Positions 49,909-61,435 of a stretch of DNA of 64,000 nucleotides are shown one piece after another (position 1 is the stretch's first letter; each line of letters opens with the position of its first letter). The stretch comes from Phyto melanocephala (lineage: Eukaryota > Arthropoda > Insecta > Diptera > Rhinophoridae), in the NCBI GenBank assembly GCA_941918925.1, contig OW799233.1:132400333-132464332 (forward strand), written 5' to 3'. Both the position numbers and the translations under genes were made by a program. A model generated the notes under the pieces. That model was given only the letters and a program-made list of their open reading frames with translations. It did no database searches and was not told the origin of the DNA.

Positions 49909-50109
49909 CTGCAGACTTTCGGCTGTTTTGAGGAACATCGGTAATGAACTTTGGCCGACATTTACTTCGCCCTTGTACATAAAATCTAGCAGGGAACGTA
50001 TTTCTGAGTATCTGACATCTTTCAAATAGATGATGGGATGTGGATGGTGATTCTGCAGGAATATGGTTTCGAAATATGGACTGCATGCTGACAATATGGC
50101 TTGATGTGC
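49909..50109 (-). CDS. fru: Fruitless common exon 2: C-terminal part of BTB domain
   Basis: The 67-codon exon begins after a TTTTAG acceptor with [17 protein letters not shown] and runs through a [12 protein letters not shown] motif to AESLQ. The donor is GTTTGT, immediately after 49909. It completes the BTB fold begun in exon 1 (residues 43-109 of the common protein). The [13 protein letters not shown] helix and the MYKGEV segment are hallmarks of insect BTB factors that dimerise and recruit corepressors. Both boundaries are phase 0, so the exon can be joined or skipped without a frameshift. The intron to the next exon is only 72 bases, unlike the several-kilobase introns elsewhere in the locus. 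Confidence 0.96.
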
Positions 50110-50721
50110 CTAAAAGGAAGAATACAAATTAAATAAAATTATCATACATAATTGCAATAGTCACGTATTTAATATTTAAGTAAATTTATTTATTTATCGT
50201 TATTACATACGATATAAAATATTGATTGTCGCTTGAGAGCTTATAAATACTTTTCAGAAAGTTTTATTGTCAACGTGATTTATCTGACATGTCAATTATC
50301 ACATTACTAATATTATTACACATACATACATACAAACATATAATCATTACCATCACTACCTTTGCTTCTAAGTATTTTTTGCACTTATAAAAAAAGTTTT
50401 GAGTAAAATGTTTTTGAAAAATATAAATTTTATTGTAGCAAAAGCTTTTTATAAATCTGATTTCAGCTATTGCACTATAAATAGTAAAAGCAAATCAATT
50501 AAGATCAAATAAAAATCATTGCGATTACATTTTTTACAGTGTAACGATTTTTGTTTCAAGTTTAGTCTTTCGTCGATGACAATAATATCAAGTATGACAC
50601 GAATTGGCAACAAATTCATTTATTTCATATTTATTGTATTCTACTGCTCTCTCTCTAACAATCTATCTTTATATCACGCTGTTTATCTATCTAACGCTCT
50701 AGTCAACATCAAATTTGTATT

Positions 50722-51072
50722 TTAAACGTGTGCTTGTGTGTGCTTATGTGTGAAGAAACCTGTTGCTAATAGTATCAACGTAACCGTTTGTTCGCTATCA
50801 GCTTCACTGAATTTAACTGTCATTTTAACACTTTCAGGATTTGTGACAATTGTCCTGTAATAAATTGATGCCGTCTCATGACATTTTCTGCATTTTTTTA
50901 CAATCTTTTTTGTTTTACTTTCTCTATACAGTTTGAGTTTTGGTATTTTCATTTCATTTCCGTTTAAGTTTTCTATAGATGTATGGCGTATTGTATTGTG
51001 TTGTGGCATGCAGTATGCAGTAAGTTTAAGAGTTTCAGTGTGAAAAGAATGTGTGTCGATCTGTTTCAACAT
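50722..51072 (-). CDS. Uncharacterised 116-codon open frame in a fru intron
   Basis: It starts MLKQIDTHSFHTETLKLT and contains IVKKCRKCHETASIYYRT and VKFSEADSEQTVTLILLA. It has no motif I recognise apart from a lone CxxC. The region is less AT-rich than its surroundings, which lengthens chance frames. No splice or promoter evidence. Listed so it can be tested, with low confidence. Confidence 0.15.
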   Translation of the reverse strand: MLKQIDTHSFHTETLKLTAYCMPQHNTIRHTSIENLNGNEMKIPKLKLYRESKTKKIVKKCRKCHETASIYYRTIVTNPESVKMTVKFSEADSEQTVTLILLATGFFTHKHTQAHV

Positions 51073-51899
51073 TGCAATTTATTTATATTTTCATGCATCC
51101 GGACCAGAGTTTAATTTGACACATTGAGTTGTAAAGTGAATTAAGTTTTACATGCAAACAGCCTTACATTCATATAAAAAACGTATACACGTATTCACAA
51201 GCCTACATGAGAGTGAGTGTGAGCATCAATGTGGTTGCTTGTTACCTTTGCAACTGTAACAATATGGTTTTGGTGGACTGGCTGGTTGAGCTGCTGTATT
51301 TAGCCACAATAATAATAACAACAAAGTGACTTTGTAAAATCAAATTTGTCAAATAATATATGAACAATTTGTATTTAAATAGCAGGAGTCCGAAAAAGGA
51401 AGCAACTGCTTAAAAAAAACAACTCAACCTATTGTTAGTGGCAGTTGAGAAGAAAACGTCTATATAATTGAAGCATATTCTCAATTGTTCTTTTAATTAC
51501 AGGAGTATGTTGCCTGTGACCATAGCAACACCTTTTAGCTATTATTGTTGTGTTTTTTTCTTATTCTTTAATTACACATTCATATGTGCATAGGTGTCCA
51601 TTGGTATAATCTAATGGTAAGGAAAAAACTCTGGATTTAATTTTTGTCTAGTGGAAGATGGAGGGTGCTATAAGTTAAGAGACCACAGTTGACAAAGTGT
51701 GAGAGTATTTAAGTTTAACATAAATTTTATAATTTAAGCGTTTTAAAAAATTTTAACGGATATTAACGTTTATATATCTCCTACAAAGTTTACAAAGATT
51801 TATTGTTATTTTTTAGCGTTTCAAAAAACCTTAACGAAACTTTATTTATTATGAAAAATTTTTGAATTATTAAATTTTATTTTGTTTTTTATTTTATTA

Positions 51900-52774
51900 C
51901 TAGAAAAGCCCGGCGCGCGTTGCTACGCCCCTTAATGATTAAAAATGCATTCTGGATTTTAATTGAATATTAAGTGCAAGAAGCTAAAAAGTATAACTTT
52001 TTTTTAAGGGGGTGGCACGGCCCACTTTTCTAATTACGAAACTGTAAAGTCATGACAGCTCAATATGTGTGCAAATTTTCAGAAAAATCGGTGAAGTTCA
52101 AGTTGCTTAAAATGATAATTTATTTTTTATGGGCGTGGCACTGCCCACTTTTTTAATAAAGAAATTGTATAGTCATGACAACTCAATAGGTGTGCAAAGT
52201 TTCACAAAAATCGTACTACAGCAAGTACGTCAAAATTATAACTGTTTTTATGGGCGTGGCCCGGTCCACTTTTCAAATCACGAAATTATATAGTCATTAC
52301 AGCTTAATATGTGTGTGGAAAGTTTCAGAAAAATCGATCTAGTGCAAGTAGCTAAAAATGATAACTTATTTCTTATGGGCGTGGCACTGCCAACTTTTCT
52401 AATCACGAAATTGTAAAGTAATGACAGCTCAATATGTGTGCAAAGTTTCAGAAAAATCGGTCCAGCGCAAGTACCTCAAAATTATAAACTTTTTTTTTAT
52501 GGGCGTGGCCCTGCCCACTTATCTAATCACAAAATTATATGGCTATGACAGCTTAGTAAGTGTGAAAAGTTTCAAAAAAATCGGTCAAGTGCAAGTAGCT
52601 AAAAATGATAACTAATTTTGTATGGGCGTAGCCACTTTTTTCCACCCATAAACACTCCCTGGAATGTGTACAACAACTTCCCAAAGTTTGAGTCCGATCG
52701 GTTTTACAGTTTCGGAGTCTATAGCTAAAACACACATACACACACAGACAGAGTTTCACTTTTTTATATATAGA
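51900..52774 (-). mobile_element. Second copy of the Helitron-type element, inverted, six units
   Basis: This is the reverse complement of the 18.4-kb family. CTAG and the GCGCGCCGGGC hairpin are at 51900, and TCTATATATAAAAA reads in from 52774, flanked by T as expected for A-T insertion. Six tandem units are visible, opening at about 52010, 52130, 52250, 52375, 52500 and 52622. The extra unit accounts for the 130-base greater length. Units differ from each other at many positions. Confidence 0.8.
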
Positions 52775-52904
52775 TGTATTCAAAATTATAATACAAAATT
52801 TAAAATTTGATATACATACATATTAAAAAGCGAGAAATTTTTTTTATACACTTATTGTTAAACAATACATAGACACTGCTACATATTAGATTCAAAATTA
52901 CATA

Positions 52905-53135
52905 TTAGTGCCAAATTATCTCATTCATTAGCTCTGGAATTGTTGCTGGCTTATCGACGTACACCTTTTCTTTCAAATAACCCCAAAGAGAGAAGTCCAA
53001 CGGAGTCAAATCGCATGATTTTGGCGGCCAATTGACATCGCCACCACGTGAGATAACACGGCCATTAAATTTGTCGCGCAAAAGACCCATTGCTTCGTTA
53101 GCTGTGCGGCAAGTGCCACTTGATGGTAATAATAG
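52905..53135 (-). mobile_element. Mariner 3' transposase fragment
   Basis: The minus-strand frame reads MGLLRDKFNGRVISRGGDVN, then WPPKSCDLTPLDFSLWGYLK and a PATIPELMNEI tail. This is the last catalytic block of the same broad mariner group as 31716-33084. Only the last fifth of a transposase remains. It abuts a LINE 3' end at about 53140. Confidence 0.75.
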
Positions 53136-53229
53136 AGCTGATGCACTTTAAACAGCCGGTACTACCTGAGATTCGGTTGAATCCAGTTATGCTTTGGGTA
53201 TTCCTTATCGAAGGGTAAGCAGCTAATCT

Positions 53230-53745
53230 CGCATCAATTCTATTTGGATGCCAAGGAAAGATGGGTGAGAGAACCCACTTGTTTGGAAACCAGAAAGATC
53301 TGGCCTGACATGGATGTGCATAGGACGCAATATGCAGTGAATATGCCCCGAATCCACCTTAAGAACCTCATAGCGGTCATTACCGGACACTGGCCTATAG
53401 GTACACATGCGAAAAGGCTGAATATCCCTTACAACGACTTCTGCAGAAGTTGCGATAACGAAGAAGAGGAGGAGACGACTGAACATCTTCTCTGCAATTG
53501 TCCTGCATTCGGGGACCTGAGACGCCAGATTCTGGGTCAACGAATACTTGTAAATAAAACTTGTCTTTCCGCAGTTGAACTGGGAAAGATCCATACCTTC
53601 GTAAACAGGACAGGATGGCTGAGGAACGACGGCCAGAGGACATAGAGAAACGGGCGATGGTGCCTACGGTATCACAACGGGACCCTCGGAGGACCCAAGT
53701 GAGCTATGCCTTCGGGCGGCTGCCGGATCTAACCTAACCTAACCT
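53230..53745 (+). mobile_element. LINE 3' end with C-terminal Cys/His motif and (CCTAA)n-type tail
   Basis: An open frame (53244-53645) reads LKNLIAVITGHWPIGTHAKR, then CRSCDNEEEEETTEHLLCNC and PAFGDLRRQ. This is the C-terminal block after RNase H in R1/I/Jockey-type LINEs. A short 3' region ends in CTAACCTAACCTAACCTAGG. The frame is open to the normal end, but everything upstream of the C-terminal block is lost, so the copy is 5'-truncated. Confidence 0.8.
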
Positions 53746-53751
53746 AGGTTA

Positions 53752-54290
53752 GCTGGACATAAGTCAGACCAGAAGAACAGGAACACAACAACTGCACAAA
53801 AAACTGCATTATCATTACACTGCACTAATTGTAATCATTATCCCGATTTTAAAAATACAACAGTTTTAAATATAGAGAATGATTACAGACGTAGATATTT
53901 ATTGGAAATGTTACAAATTATAAAAGTACCACATACACAAAGAATTAATTATAAAACAGATACAGCTAATGTTGCACAAAACTATAGGCTATTAGTTAAT
54001 AAGATCTAGAATTATGTTAGTTTTTTAGTCAGTTAGCTTTAATGTAATATTTTATATGTATCTGTATTTTTTGTTTTGTATAATATTTAACAGTTTTTGT
54101 AATTTGTAATATTTTATATGTATTTGAATTTTTTGTTTTGTATAATATTTTAAATGTTTACAAATAACTTTCCCGCCTTTTTTAAAAAATTGTTGACAAA
54201 ATATTTTAATTGTTAAAAAAAAAATTGTAAAAACTTTCCCTGAAGAAGCTACCCAATGTGGTAGCGAAATATCGAAAAATAAAATTATAA
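53752..54290 (+). mobile_element. Penelope-like element 3' end with GIY-YIG-domain tail
   Basis: A frame from 53752 to TAG at 54007-54009 reads TALSLHCTNCNHYPDFKN, then IENDYRRRYLLEMLQIIKVP and INYKTDTANVAQNY. This is the C-terminal half of the GIY-YIG endonuclease region of Penelope-like retroelements (LxxHC...H-F-F...R...E). An AT-rich 3' region follows with a repeated TTTTTTGTTTTGTATAATAT motif. The end carries the conserved CCTGAAGAAGCTACC / GGTAGCGAAATATCG pair. It directly abuts the LINE tail. Confidence 0.75.
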
Positions 54291-55000
54291 CTATTTTTTA
54301 TAAAGAAAGTGATCTCAAGCTCAATACAAGAAACAAACTTAACGAAAGTTTGTTTTTAAACTAAATTCTACGATTTTGTTATTGATATTATAAATACATT
54401 AACATGTTATCATTGAGATCAGGATAATTATTAAAATTTTACTTTAATATAAAAAATATTGAAAACGAAATTATTACATTTTATAAGTGCAATTGTTTTA
54501 TATTAGAAAAAAAAAATTAACGAAATATTTATTAACTAAAATCAAACAAATACGTATTTATTCATGTCATGTTTCACGAATAAGGAAAAAAGCCTTTTTA
54601 ATACTGAAAACAAGCAGAATTTTATTGTGTAAAATTTTCATCTATTCATATAATAGGAGTAAGCCTTTATTAAGACCCTATAAAAAATTTAATTTTTGTC
54701 ATCTTGAAAACTAAACGAAACTATAATTTTTATAACTAAAATCAAATAAATAATTTTGTTTCTGCATACATTAAGAGTTTTAGCAGTTTGAAAGAAAGTT
54801 TTTTCAATAACAAAATTTTTCTACTAATTTTCTCGATATATTATTATTAATTAGCAAAATATAAAAAAAATATATTTGTTATTACCAAACTCTTAAAATA
54901 AAACATTTAAATACGTAAGATATTTCCAAAAAGTGCATAGTTTTTGTATAAAATTTTTTTTAAATTTATTGTTTAAAATATTATTAAAGGTTTTTCTCAC

Positions 55001-55148
55001 CTTAACTGTTTCACCTTCACAGGCTAATGTAACATCGCAAAGGGCTTCTCTTTGCAGCAATGAGGTGAGGACACCGGTTAAATTTGTCGGATGATTGTTC
55101 CAGCGTAAGCAAAATTGCTGGTCCATAGCTCCTAGGTCAGTATTGTAC
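55001..55148 (-). CDS. fru: Fruitless common exon 1: N-terminal part of BTB domain
   Basis: The ATG is at 55126 and 42 codons follow to the donor after a Lys codon (GTGAGA at 55000-54995). The protein begins MDQQFCLRWNNHPTNL and continues to a DVTLACEG motif, the opening of the BTB/TTK domain of the Drosophila Tramtrack/Bric-a-brac group. This part supplies the first dimerisation strand and helices. The acceptor TAG lies just upstream of 55148. The 22 bases between it and the ATG stay open in frame (YNTDLGA before the Met), which suits a male-specific FruM protein read into this exon from an upstream exon, and also suits initiation at this ATG in common isoforms. The exon ends in phase 0. Identification is from near-identity with the known Fru BTB domain; the start is the conserved Met. 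Confidence 0.96.
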
Positions 55149-55667
55149 CTACAAATAAATAATGTAAAAGAAATTATTAATTTATTTTAAACAATAATCA
55201 TTAGCAACAGCAAAAAAACAGAGTATTGTTCATATAGGTTTCATTTAAATAAATTCAATTGATTACGATAATTAAAATGCGAAACGTATAGATTTTTTTT
55301 CAATTACTCACAATGTTATAATTTTTAATTAAAAATTAGTTTTTTATTCCATTTTTTTAAACTTTTTTCTAATAAATTAATGCATGTAATATGTACGTAA
55401 AAAAATATTTTTTATTTATATTTATATACATAGATATGTATATTAGTAATTTAGCTTATTAAATTAATTTTTCCATTTAGTAGAGAATGTTGGTCAATTT
55501 AAGATAATAAATCATATTGCAGCACATGTTTCAAGACAGTAGTGATGAGAAAAAGAGCGGTAAGGATTTTATATAAATTTTGATAACTTCCAACCAATAT
55601 GTACCTGGCAACGCGTTCGTAGCAATATGTTGCGAAGATGTAATAAGTGAAACATGTTGAGCTACTT

Positions 55668-55977
55668 AAGGCTATAAAACACGGCATGTTTTTCACATCT
55701 GACTTTAAAATTTGTGAGACATATGTTTATCTACATGTCTGTCAAAATTGTACTTTTACGCTGATTGTTTTGCAGCAGCAGAAATTTCTGCCAACGGCTG
55801 ATGTCACATGTTTTGTTAGAAAAAAATAGAGCGCACTCTAATTAAAATTTTGTCAGATGTCTCAACACATGTTTTTTACCGAAGTAATGTTTCAAAGGTA
55901 ACACACGACATGTTTGTATTAGTAGTGGAGAATTTAACAAGTCAGATGTAAAAAACATGCCGTGTATTAGCTCCTTT
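55668..55977 (+). mobile_element. MITE family with GGCATGT ends, copy 3
   Basis: AAGGCTATAAAACACGGCAT at the left, CATGCCGTGTATTAGCTCC at the right, the same body as copy 2 including CCAACGGCTGATGTCACATG. It lies upstream of fru exon 1, in the same orientation as the other two. Confidence 0.8.
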
Positions 55978-56061
55978 AGTTATTCCACACGAAGAATTTT
56001 ATATGCAAAAACTAATTTTAAAATCGAACAACGAAAAATAAAGATCTTTCTACGAAATAAT

Positions 56062-56220
56062 TACTGTTCATATTATTATACATGAAATAAAATGTTGCTT
56101 GAATGTTGACAAAAACATTTATATGTTTTTTACGTTATAAACATAGTACTGATTAGGCAACATTGTTTCATAAGTATTTCTTACGGATTTTTTTATATAT
56201 TTCACAACAGTTCTTATAAA
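56062..56220. mobile_element. Right-half fragment of the AACTCCATAT MITE
   Basis: TAAAATGTTGCTTGAATGTT, then ACTGATTAGGCAACATTG and ATAAGTATTTCTTACGGA, paralleling 36500-36620. The left half and the terminal TATGGAGTT are missing or degraded. Confidence 0.65.
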
Positions 56221-56406
56221 ATATTAAACAGATAACTAGATTTTGGACAACATCAGTACTTCATACAAATTTTTTTTAAAAGGAGTTCGCATAAAATATT
56301 GAACAGAATAGTAGGATCAAAATGTGAATTTTGACTCAGTTCATAAAGTATTGTTTCAAAATTAAATATATAAAATATTGACATACATGTTGTATGTTAA
56401 AATCAA

Positions 56407-56935
56407 TCTAATACTATGTTCACACACGCGCCTTAATTGTCAATTTATAATATTATCGCAATTAAAGGCCTTATTGAGCTCAATTTACCATACTAAAAAT
56501 TATTGTTAAATTGAGCAATATATACTTAATTGTTTCACTTATTGTCTAAAACTCGAAACACAACTCTTGAGAAGTATGTTCAGTGAGAAGAAAATTCTAT
56601 AGGTGGCATTTCTAATGTCAAACAAATAAAAATACAAAAAATAAAAATTAAGAAAATGGAAAATTTTTGATGAAAATTTAAAAAAAAAATGCTTAAATAA
56701 ATTCAAATACATACATATAAGTATTAAAATATAATTGTAAATATATTTTATCAACAAGAGAAACCCTAAAAAGAAGGCATTATTTGATTTGGTATAAATA
56801 CATCGTATTTTTACAGCTATCAAATGCTAATGGAGTAAGATAATTTGAGTGTGTATGAACACTTATTTTAATTGCTCAATCAACACTAAATTTAAACAAT
56901 TAAAAATATCTGTCTGAACAGGGTATAAATTAAGT
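56407..56935. mobile_element. Possible MITE with TGTTCACACA-type ends
   Basis: CTATGTTCACACACGCGCC at the left and the complement of TATCTGTCTGAACAGGGT at the right are partly matched, with TTAATTG/CAATTAA echoes inside. The interior is non-coding. Boundaries and identity are weak. Confidence 0.35.
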
Positions 56936-57269
56936 TTAGTTATAATTTTAGTGATGCCAACTTCTTTATTTTGTATTGATTTTCTTAAGTATGTTTTTTA
57001 ATAAAAACCTTTTCTTTTTTAAATCACCTCAGAGATTAATTAATGACTTAAACACGGGTTAAGGTGATTTTTTGGTAACGCTTTTAGTAGTTAACAAAGC
57101 AGAATGAAAAATTCCAAATGTCTTTAGCATAACTTCAATATATTAAATAAATAAAGGGCGTGCAGGTATCCTATTAATTTTAACGAAAAAAATTCGTTTT
57201 TTTTCAAAGATATGAGCTTATTACAAATAAGTTCCAATTAAAAATAAAAATATATATTGATAAATATTG

Positions 57270-57650
57270 ACCCCCCTTAGTGTCTCAGCAGGCTTCCAAT
57301 ATTTTACCAAAACTCTCAATCTTTTTTTCAATAAACTATTGTCACTGGTTAGTATCTGCTCGATAGTGTTATTTTTAAGCTCTTGAATTGTTGTGGGATT
57401 ATTACTGTACACTTTTAATTTAAGAAAATCCAAAAAGATTCGTCTAAAGGTGTCTGTCTAACCACACGATTTTGGTGGTCGATTCGCCTGTCCTCTACAA
57501 GAAATAATGTGATTTGCGAACTTATCTTTTAAAAGATCCATTATTTCTTTTAATGAGTAGCTAGTGGCGCATCCCGTTGAAACCATATATTCTCTACGTC
57601 TAAATTATAAATTTTCCTCCACAAAAAGCTGCGGATCATTTCCATTGACC
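57270..57650 (-). mobile_element. Mariner 3' transposase relic
   Basis: The minus strand shows FANHIISCRGQANRPPKSC, then after a frameshift FLDFLKLKVYSNNPTTIQEL and a C-terminal KRLRVLVKYWKPAETLRG. The PPKSC...FLDFLKLKVY order is the PPKSCDLTPLDF-LWGYLK block of mariner transposases, degraded. Confidence 0.6.
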
Positions 57651-57659
57651 ACTAGCATT

Positions 57660-59240
57660 TTAAATTTGGACACGCTTTTTAATATTTAAATGAAATCAAT
57701 ATATCAATATATTGAGTCAAGATTTTGTAGTTTAATAAATTTTTCGTAATTGTCTAAAATTTGTAATCAAAGAAGTATTCACAGAATTTTTAATTTAAAA
57801 GAAACTATTTTTTTTTTACAATATTCTTTAGGTCCCATATATAAATTTCATACAACATTCATTGTCAGATAATTGGGCATATTTAAATTTGTTTCGATTA
57901 TTAAGTTTAGTTTCATTTAAAAAAACCATAAATTAAAAGGTACGAATTGAACAAAAAAGCAGAATTGTAATAAATTCTTTTATAATTATTAAATGTTGGT
58001 AGAAATATTACATTATTTCGATTCAATAATTTTACTTTTTAGCGAGTTTAAATAAGGCACTGACCAAGAAAAATACGCCTTTTGGGTTGTCAAAAAGCGC
58101 TAAATTGCCATCGCTGTTTAATTTTTAAACATTTATTTTGTATGTTTACCAACATGTTGCAGGATACTTTGAAAAACTTTTGCTATTTTGTGCTATTTTT
58201 AGGCGCTATAATGCATTTTAATGTCTATTAAATGTATATCCAAATTATTGAAGTAATGACATTTTTTTATTTATTTTTTAATTTAAAATTTACAACAACA
58301 TAAATTTCTCTTTAATAATAAACAAATACATTTTAAATAGAATACCTATAAGCATTAACAACTTAACATCTGCACACGTGCCAATGGAGACTAACATTTA
58401 ATTGAAAATTTATAAAAACGAATGACATTAAAAATTCTTAAATCATTCTAAGCTTTTTTTCAAGACTTAAGTTGATTTTTGGCTGAATGCTAGGAGTGTT
58501 TAGGGTTTTTCTAAAATGGATTTGTTGCTAAGCTGATAAAAGTTTAATGTGAAAATTTACCAAAATTTCCAACAGCGGTTTTCTTTACAGCATTTTGATA
58601 CAGTAAGATCGATTTCACGAGTAACAAATGTGTAGTTTCGTTTTTTTATAAAGAAAATGACACGCTCTAATACTTAAATTCATTTTTGATTATTTGTTTA
58701 ACGGGGTAACTATTTTTTTAAATTTTCAAAAGATCTAAAAACGTTTAATATATGGTTTTAATTTATATCTAATTACATCTAATTCAAACTAAATTATATA
58801 AAGGTTAAATCCACATTCAAAAATATTTCTTATGAAATTTTTATTAAACTTTTGAGTTGATGCGATTGTGTTTAAGATCATACATTCTTGTTCTAAATTT
58901 CAAGTAAAGCCAAAAAATTTGCAATTATGATGGACATACATTTATTTTGTACATTATGCGAGGTATACCTTTATTTGTAAATTAGCTATTTTGAATTAAA
59001 TGTTAAATTTTGTCTGAACACCTTAAATTAAAGACGTTAAAGGAAAATTTTAATATTAAGAGACAGAAGTCTAAACGATGATGTGAGTGAGTGTGAGTGA
59101 AGGAAAGAGAGAGGGGGAATTATTAAACAATTTAAATTAAGCTTAGGCATGTAAATTGTTTCATACATAAGTACTTACATAATTACGTAAATATGTGAGT
59201 AGATGTGTGTGCGCGTGTTAGCATGTGTTGTGAAATTAAT
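57660..59240. other. Intergenic or intronic AT-rich sequence
   Basis: No gene recognised. GAGTGAGTGTGAGTGAAGG followed by GAGAGAGG at 59084-59116 is a short simple repeat. Confidence 0.55.
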
Positions 59241-59324
59241 GCATTTTAATTTGCTATTATTTATTTTGATAATTTCAAATCAAAATAATATAAACAAATA
59301 AAACACTTTTACTGCTTTATGTCA

Positions 59325-59456
59325 CTAACAGACATCCATACACAATACATAAAGACGAGGGTAAACGGAAAAGCTCCCTTCAATATTTTGAACACATAAA
59401 ACTGAAAGCACAACAGCTATAAATAATAAGGCAATTTTTTCATATCTTAAATCCAT
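59325..59456 (-). CDS. Possible 43-residue secreted peptide
   Basis: Minus-strand frame MDLRYEKIALLFIAVVLSVL then CVQNIEGSFSVYPRLYVLCM and DVC, stop at 59325. Residues 7-23 are a good signal-peptide core (ALLFIAVVLSVLCV) with a likely cleavage after EG, leaving a short peptide with a C-terminal Cys pair. AATAAA lies within about 65 bases downstream. The frame is open upstream for 27 more codons without a better Met. It is beside a LINE relic. It could be a small host gene or chance. I recognise no family. Confidence 0.3.
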   Translation of the reverse strand: MDLRYEKIALLFIAVVLSVLCVQNIEGSFSVYPRLYVLCMDVC

Positions 59457-59569
59457 GACAGATTTAACAGGTATGTCAATTGGCATGTTATGCGCTCTAA
59501 AGTAATGAATTTTCAATAATAAAACCATAATCCCCATGCTGTTAATATCTCGCTGAAGTCAGGGACGGA

Positions 59570-60510
59570 GTCCTTTCAATATTATTCCTTAGGGATCATC
59601 AATTTAAATTCTTTATATATTTAAAGTTCGGCATATTATTGACGTTTATGTTCTCGTGTCTAATGCGCCTAAAAGCGAGACATTGCCCAAACTAGTGTTC
59701 CAAAGTCCAATCCTCTTCTTTGTATGGTCTACATGATGCTTAATCCGACACTTCCATACAAGCTAGATGAGTTCTCAGCGTCGTGTGACCTGTTACTACA
59801 TTATTTAGTCTCCTAAATAGTGTAACATTCAGTTTCATAATCCCTATTGTTTTCTCATTTGAGTAATCTCATAGTATATTCGTTGCCTTACCCACAGCAG
59901 TATTTTGCCACTTTTTTACGTGTTCCTATATCACCCACATTAAGATCCATTTCAGAACCTCTAAAAGGGTGAAGCATTCCCCACGGTGGTGCTATTTAAA
60001 AATTATCTTAATTCGGATATTTTGTTGGTTTCCTCGTTTGCGATTATGCCGTAATAACCTGGTATTTGTATTATTTCTAGACGTTCACAATTCGCATGCG
60101 AGTTTTTCTCGCGTTTGAGATTTAACTCTTTTGTTCATTAAGGTTTTGATAACTGATTTAATATCCGTAAAGATACAAATCAGAGTTTCGTAATCAATCC
60201 CCTTTATCCATCTTATGATTTCCGTAATTGTCATAATCTTTGCTTCGAAAATAGTATTGTAATCTGGTAGAGATCACCACTGTTTCGGCTTAAATATGTC
60301 TTAGAAACCCATTGCAGTTCGGTCACCAATCTTCGATCCCTTCATTTAAAGATTGTTGCCTTGGGTTCTTCTAGCCTAATTATTTCTTCCTATTTTCCCT
60401 CTTTTGGTATTAATGGCATGCAGTTAACGCTCTTATATCTTCTTGGGATTTGGTCAAATGTAACCTTTTTGATGCTCGCTATTGGTAAGATATTGATTTT
60501 TGTTTGGTAT
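59570..60510 (-). mobile_element. LINE RNase H and C-terminal relic
   Basis: The minus strand carries EAKIMTITEIIRWIKGIDYE and LICIFTDIKSVIKTLMN, the RNase H core with the conserved IFTD(S) and AIKTL block. Towards 59570 a degraded GHTTLRTHLACMEVSD and LEHxFGQCLAFRRIR follow, the same C-terminal Cys/His block as in the 53.2-kb LINE. Many stops; old. Confidence 0.65.
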
Positions 60511-61435
60511 TTGGTTTTATGGTCTCTCACCAGCCATTTACACATTGAAAATATTCAAGCAGTGGCCAAGGCCGCCTCGTATTTTAGCTGCATCTGAATG
60601 GGACGATTTTAAATATTCTCAATAGCCATTGATGATGTGGTTATCAATGCATATACTAAATGTCTTTTTGTCATATTTTTTTTAATTTTAAAAAAGAATT
60701 AAAAGTTTTACAAAAAAAAAAATGCATTTCTTTAACTCATTTAAAAATTAAGAAAGTTTTTTTTATCTTTATTTAGAAATCTTTATTGAGAAATATGTAT
60801 ATCTTATGCATAATGACCTTGCAAAGTTATGACATTATTAGGTAAATATGACGATATTTTGAAAGTCTTGTGAAAACTCTAAATTAATAAATGAACTTAA
60901 CTTTTCGTACTAATTTCGCATCCATATTTTAACTCTTAAGAGTGTGTGTAATTTTGAAAATGCATAATCATCATTATTAAAGTTATACATCAATTTTCTG
61001 CTTGAACATAATACTGTCTGTAAATATGTAATTAAATGCACGTGGCTTATAAACAATATAATAATGTACACATATAACATAATGATACAGTTAATTTATA
61101 CGTAAATCAAATACACACGCACATACTCATTTCACACATGTGTGTGCGTGTGTGTGTGATAATTTAATACAGCAACAAAATTTACAATTTTCTTGCATAA
61201 ATATGCAATAAATATGTTTATACACATACATACATACATATGAATTTTGTAATGCAAGTGCAAATTAACAAATAAATACATACATTCGCATGGATGTATG
61301 TATGTGTTAAAGGCTAATTTGTTTTAGTATTGATATTAGTTTGCAATTGATAACTATGCACTTATGTGGGTGTGTTATCCACATAAATACACCTTTGGTT
61401 TAACTTTTGAACACATATGTAGATACAATAAAATA

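Larger units (their letters stand above)
9180..55148 (-). other. fru: fruitless locus, coding part from first BTB exon to most distal 3' exon in the window
   Basis: The five common exons (55148-55001, 50109-49909, 49836-49096, 38193-37918, 30589-30457) join into one reading frame of about 492 codons. They are followed by alternative terminal exons at 21909-20675 and 10507-9948. The order BTB, Ala/Ser-rich linker, Gln-rich linker, C2H2 pair is that of insect Fruitless, the BTB-zinc-finger transcription factor that specifies male courtship circuits and has non-sex-specific developmental roles. Promoters and the sex-specifically spliced first exon are not in this window. I do not assign the Drosophila letters A-D to the two finger exons, because I cannot check them here. 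Confidence 0.96.

Noticed and set aside
53223..53643. Minus-strand frames of 123 and 82 codons over the LINE fragment
   Set aside because: Antisense to the LINE C-terminal frame, which has the recognisable Cys/His motif.
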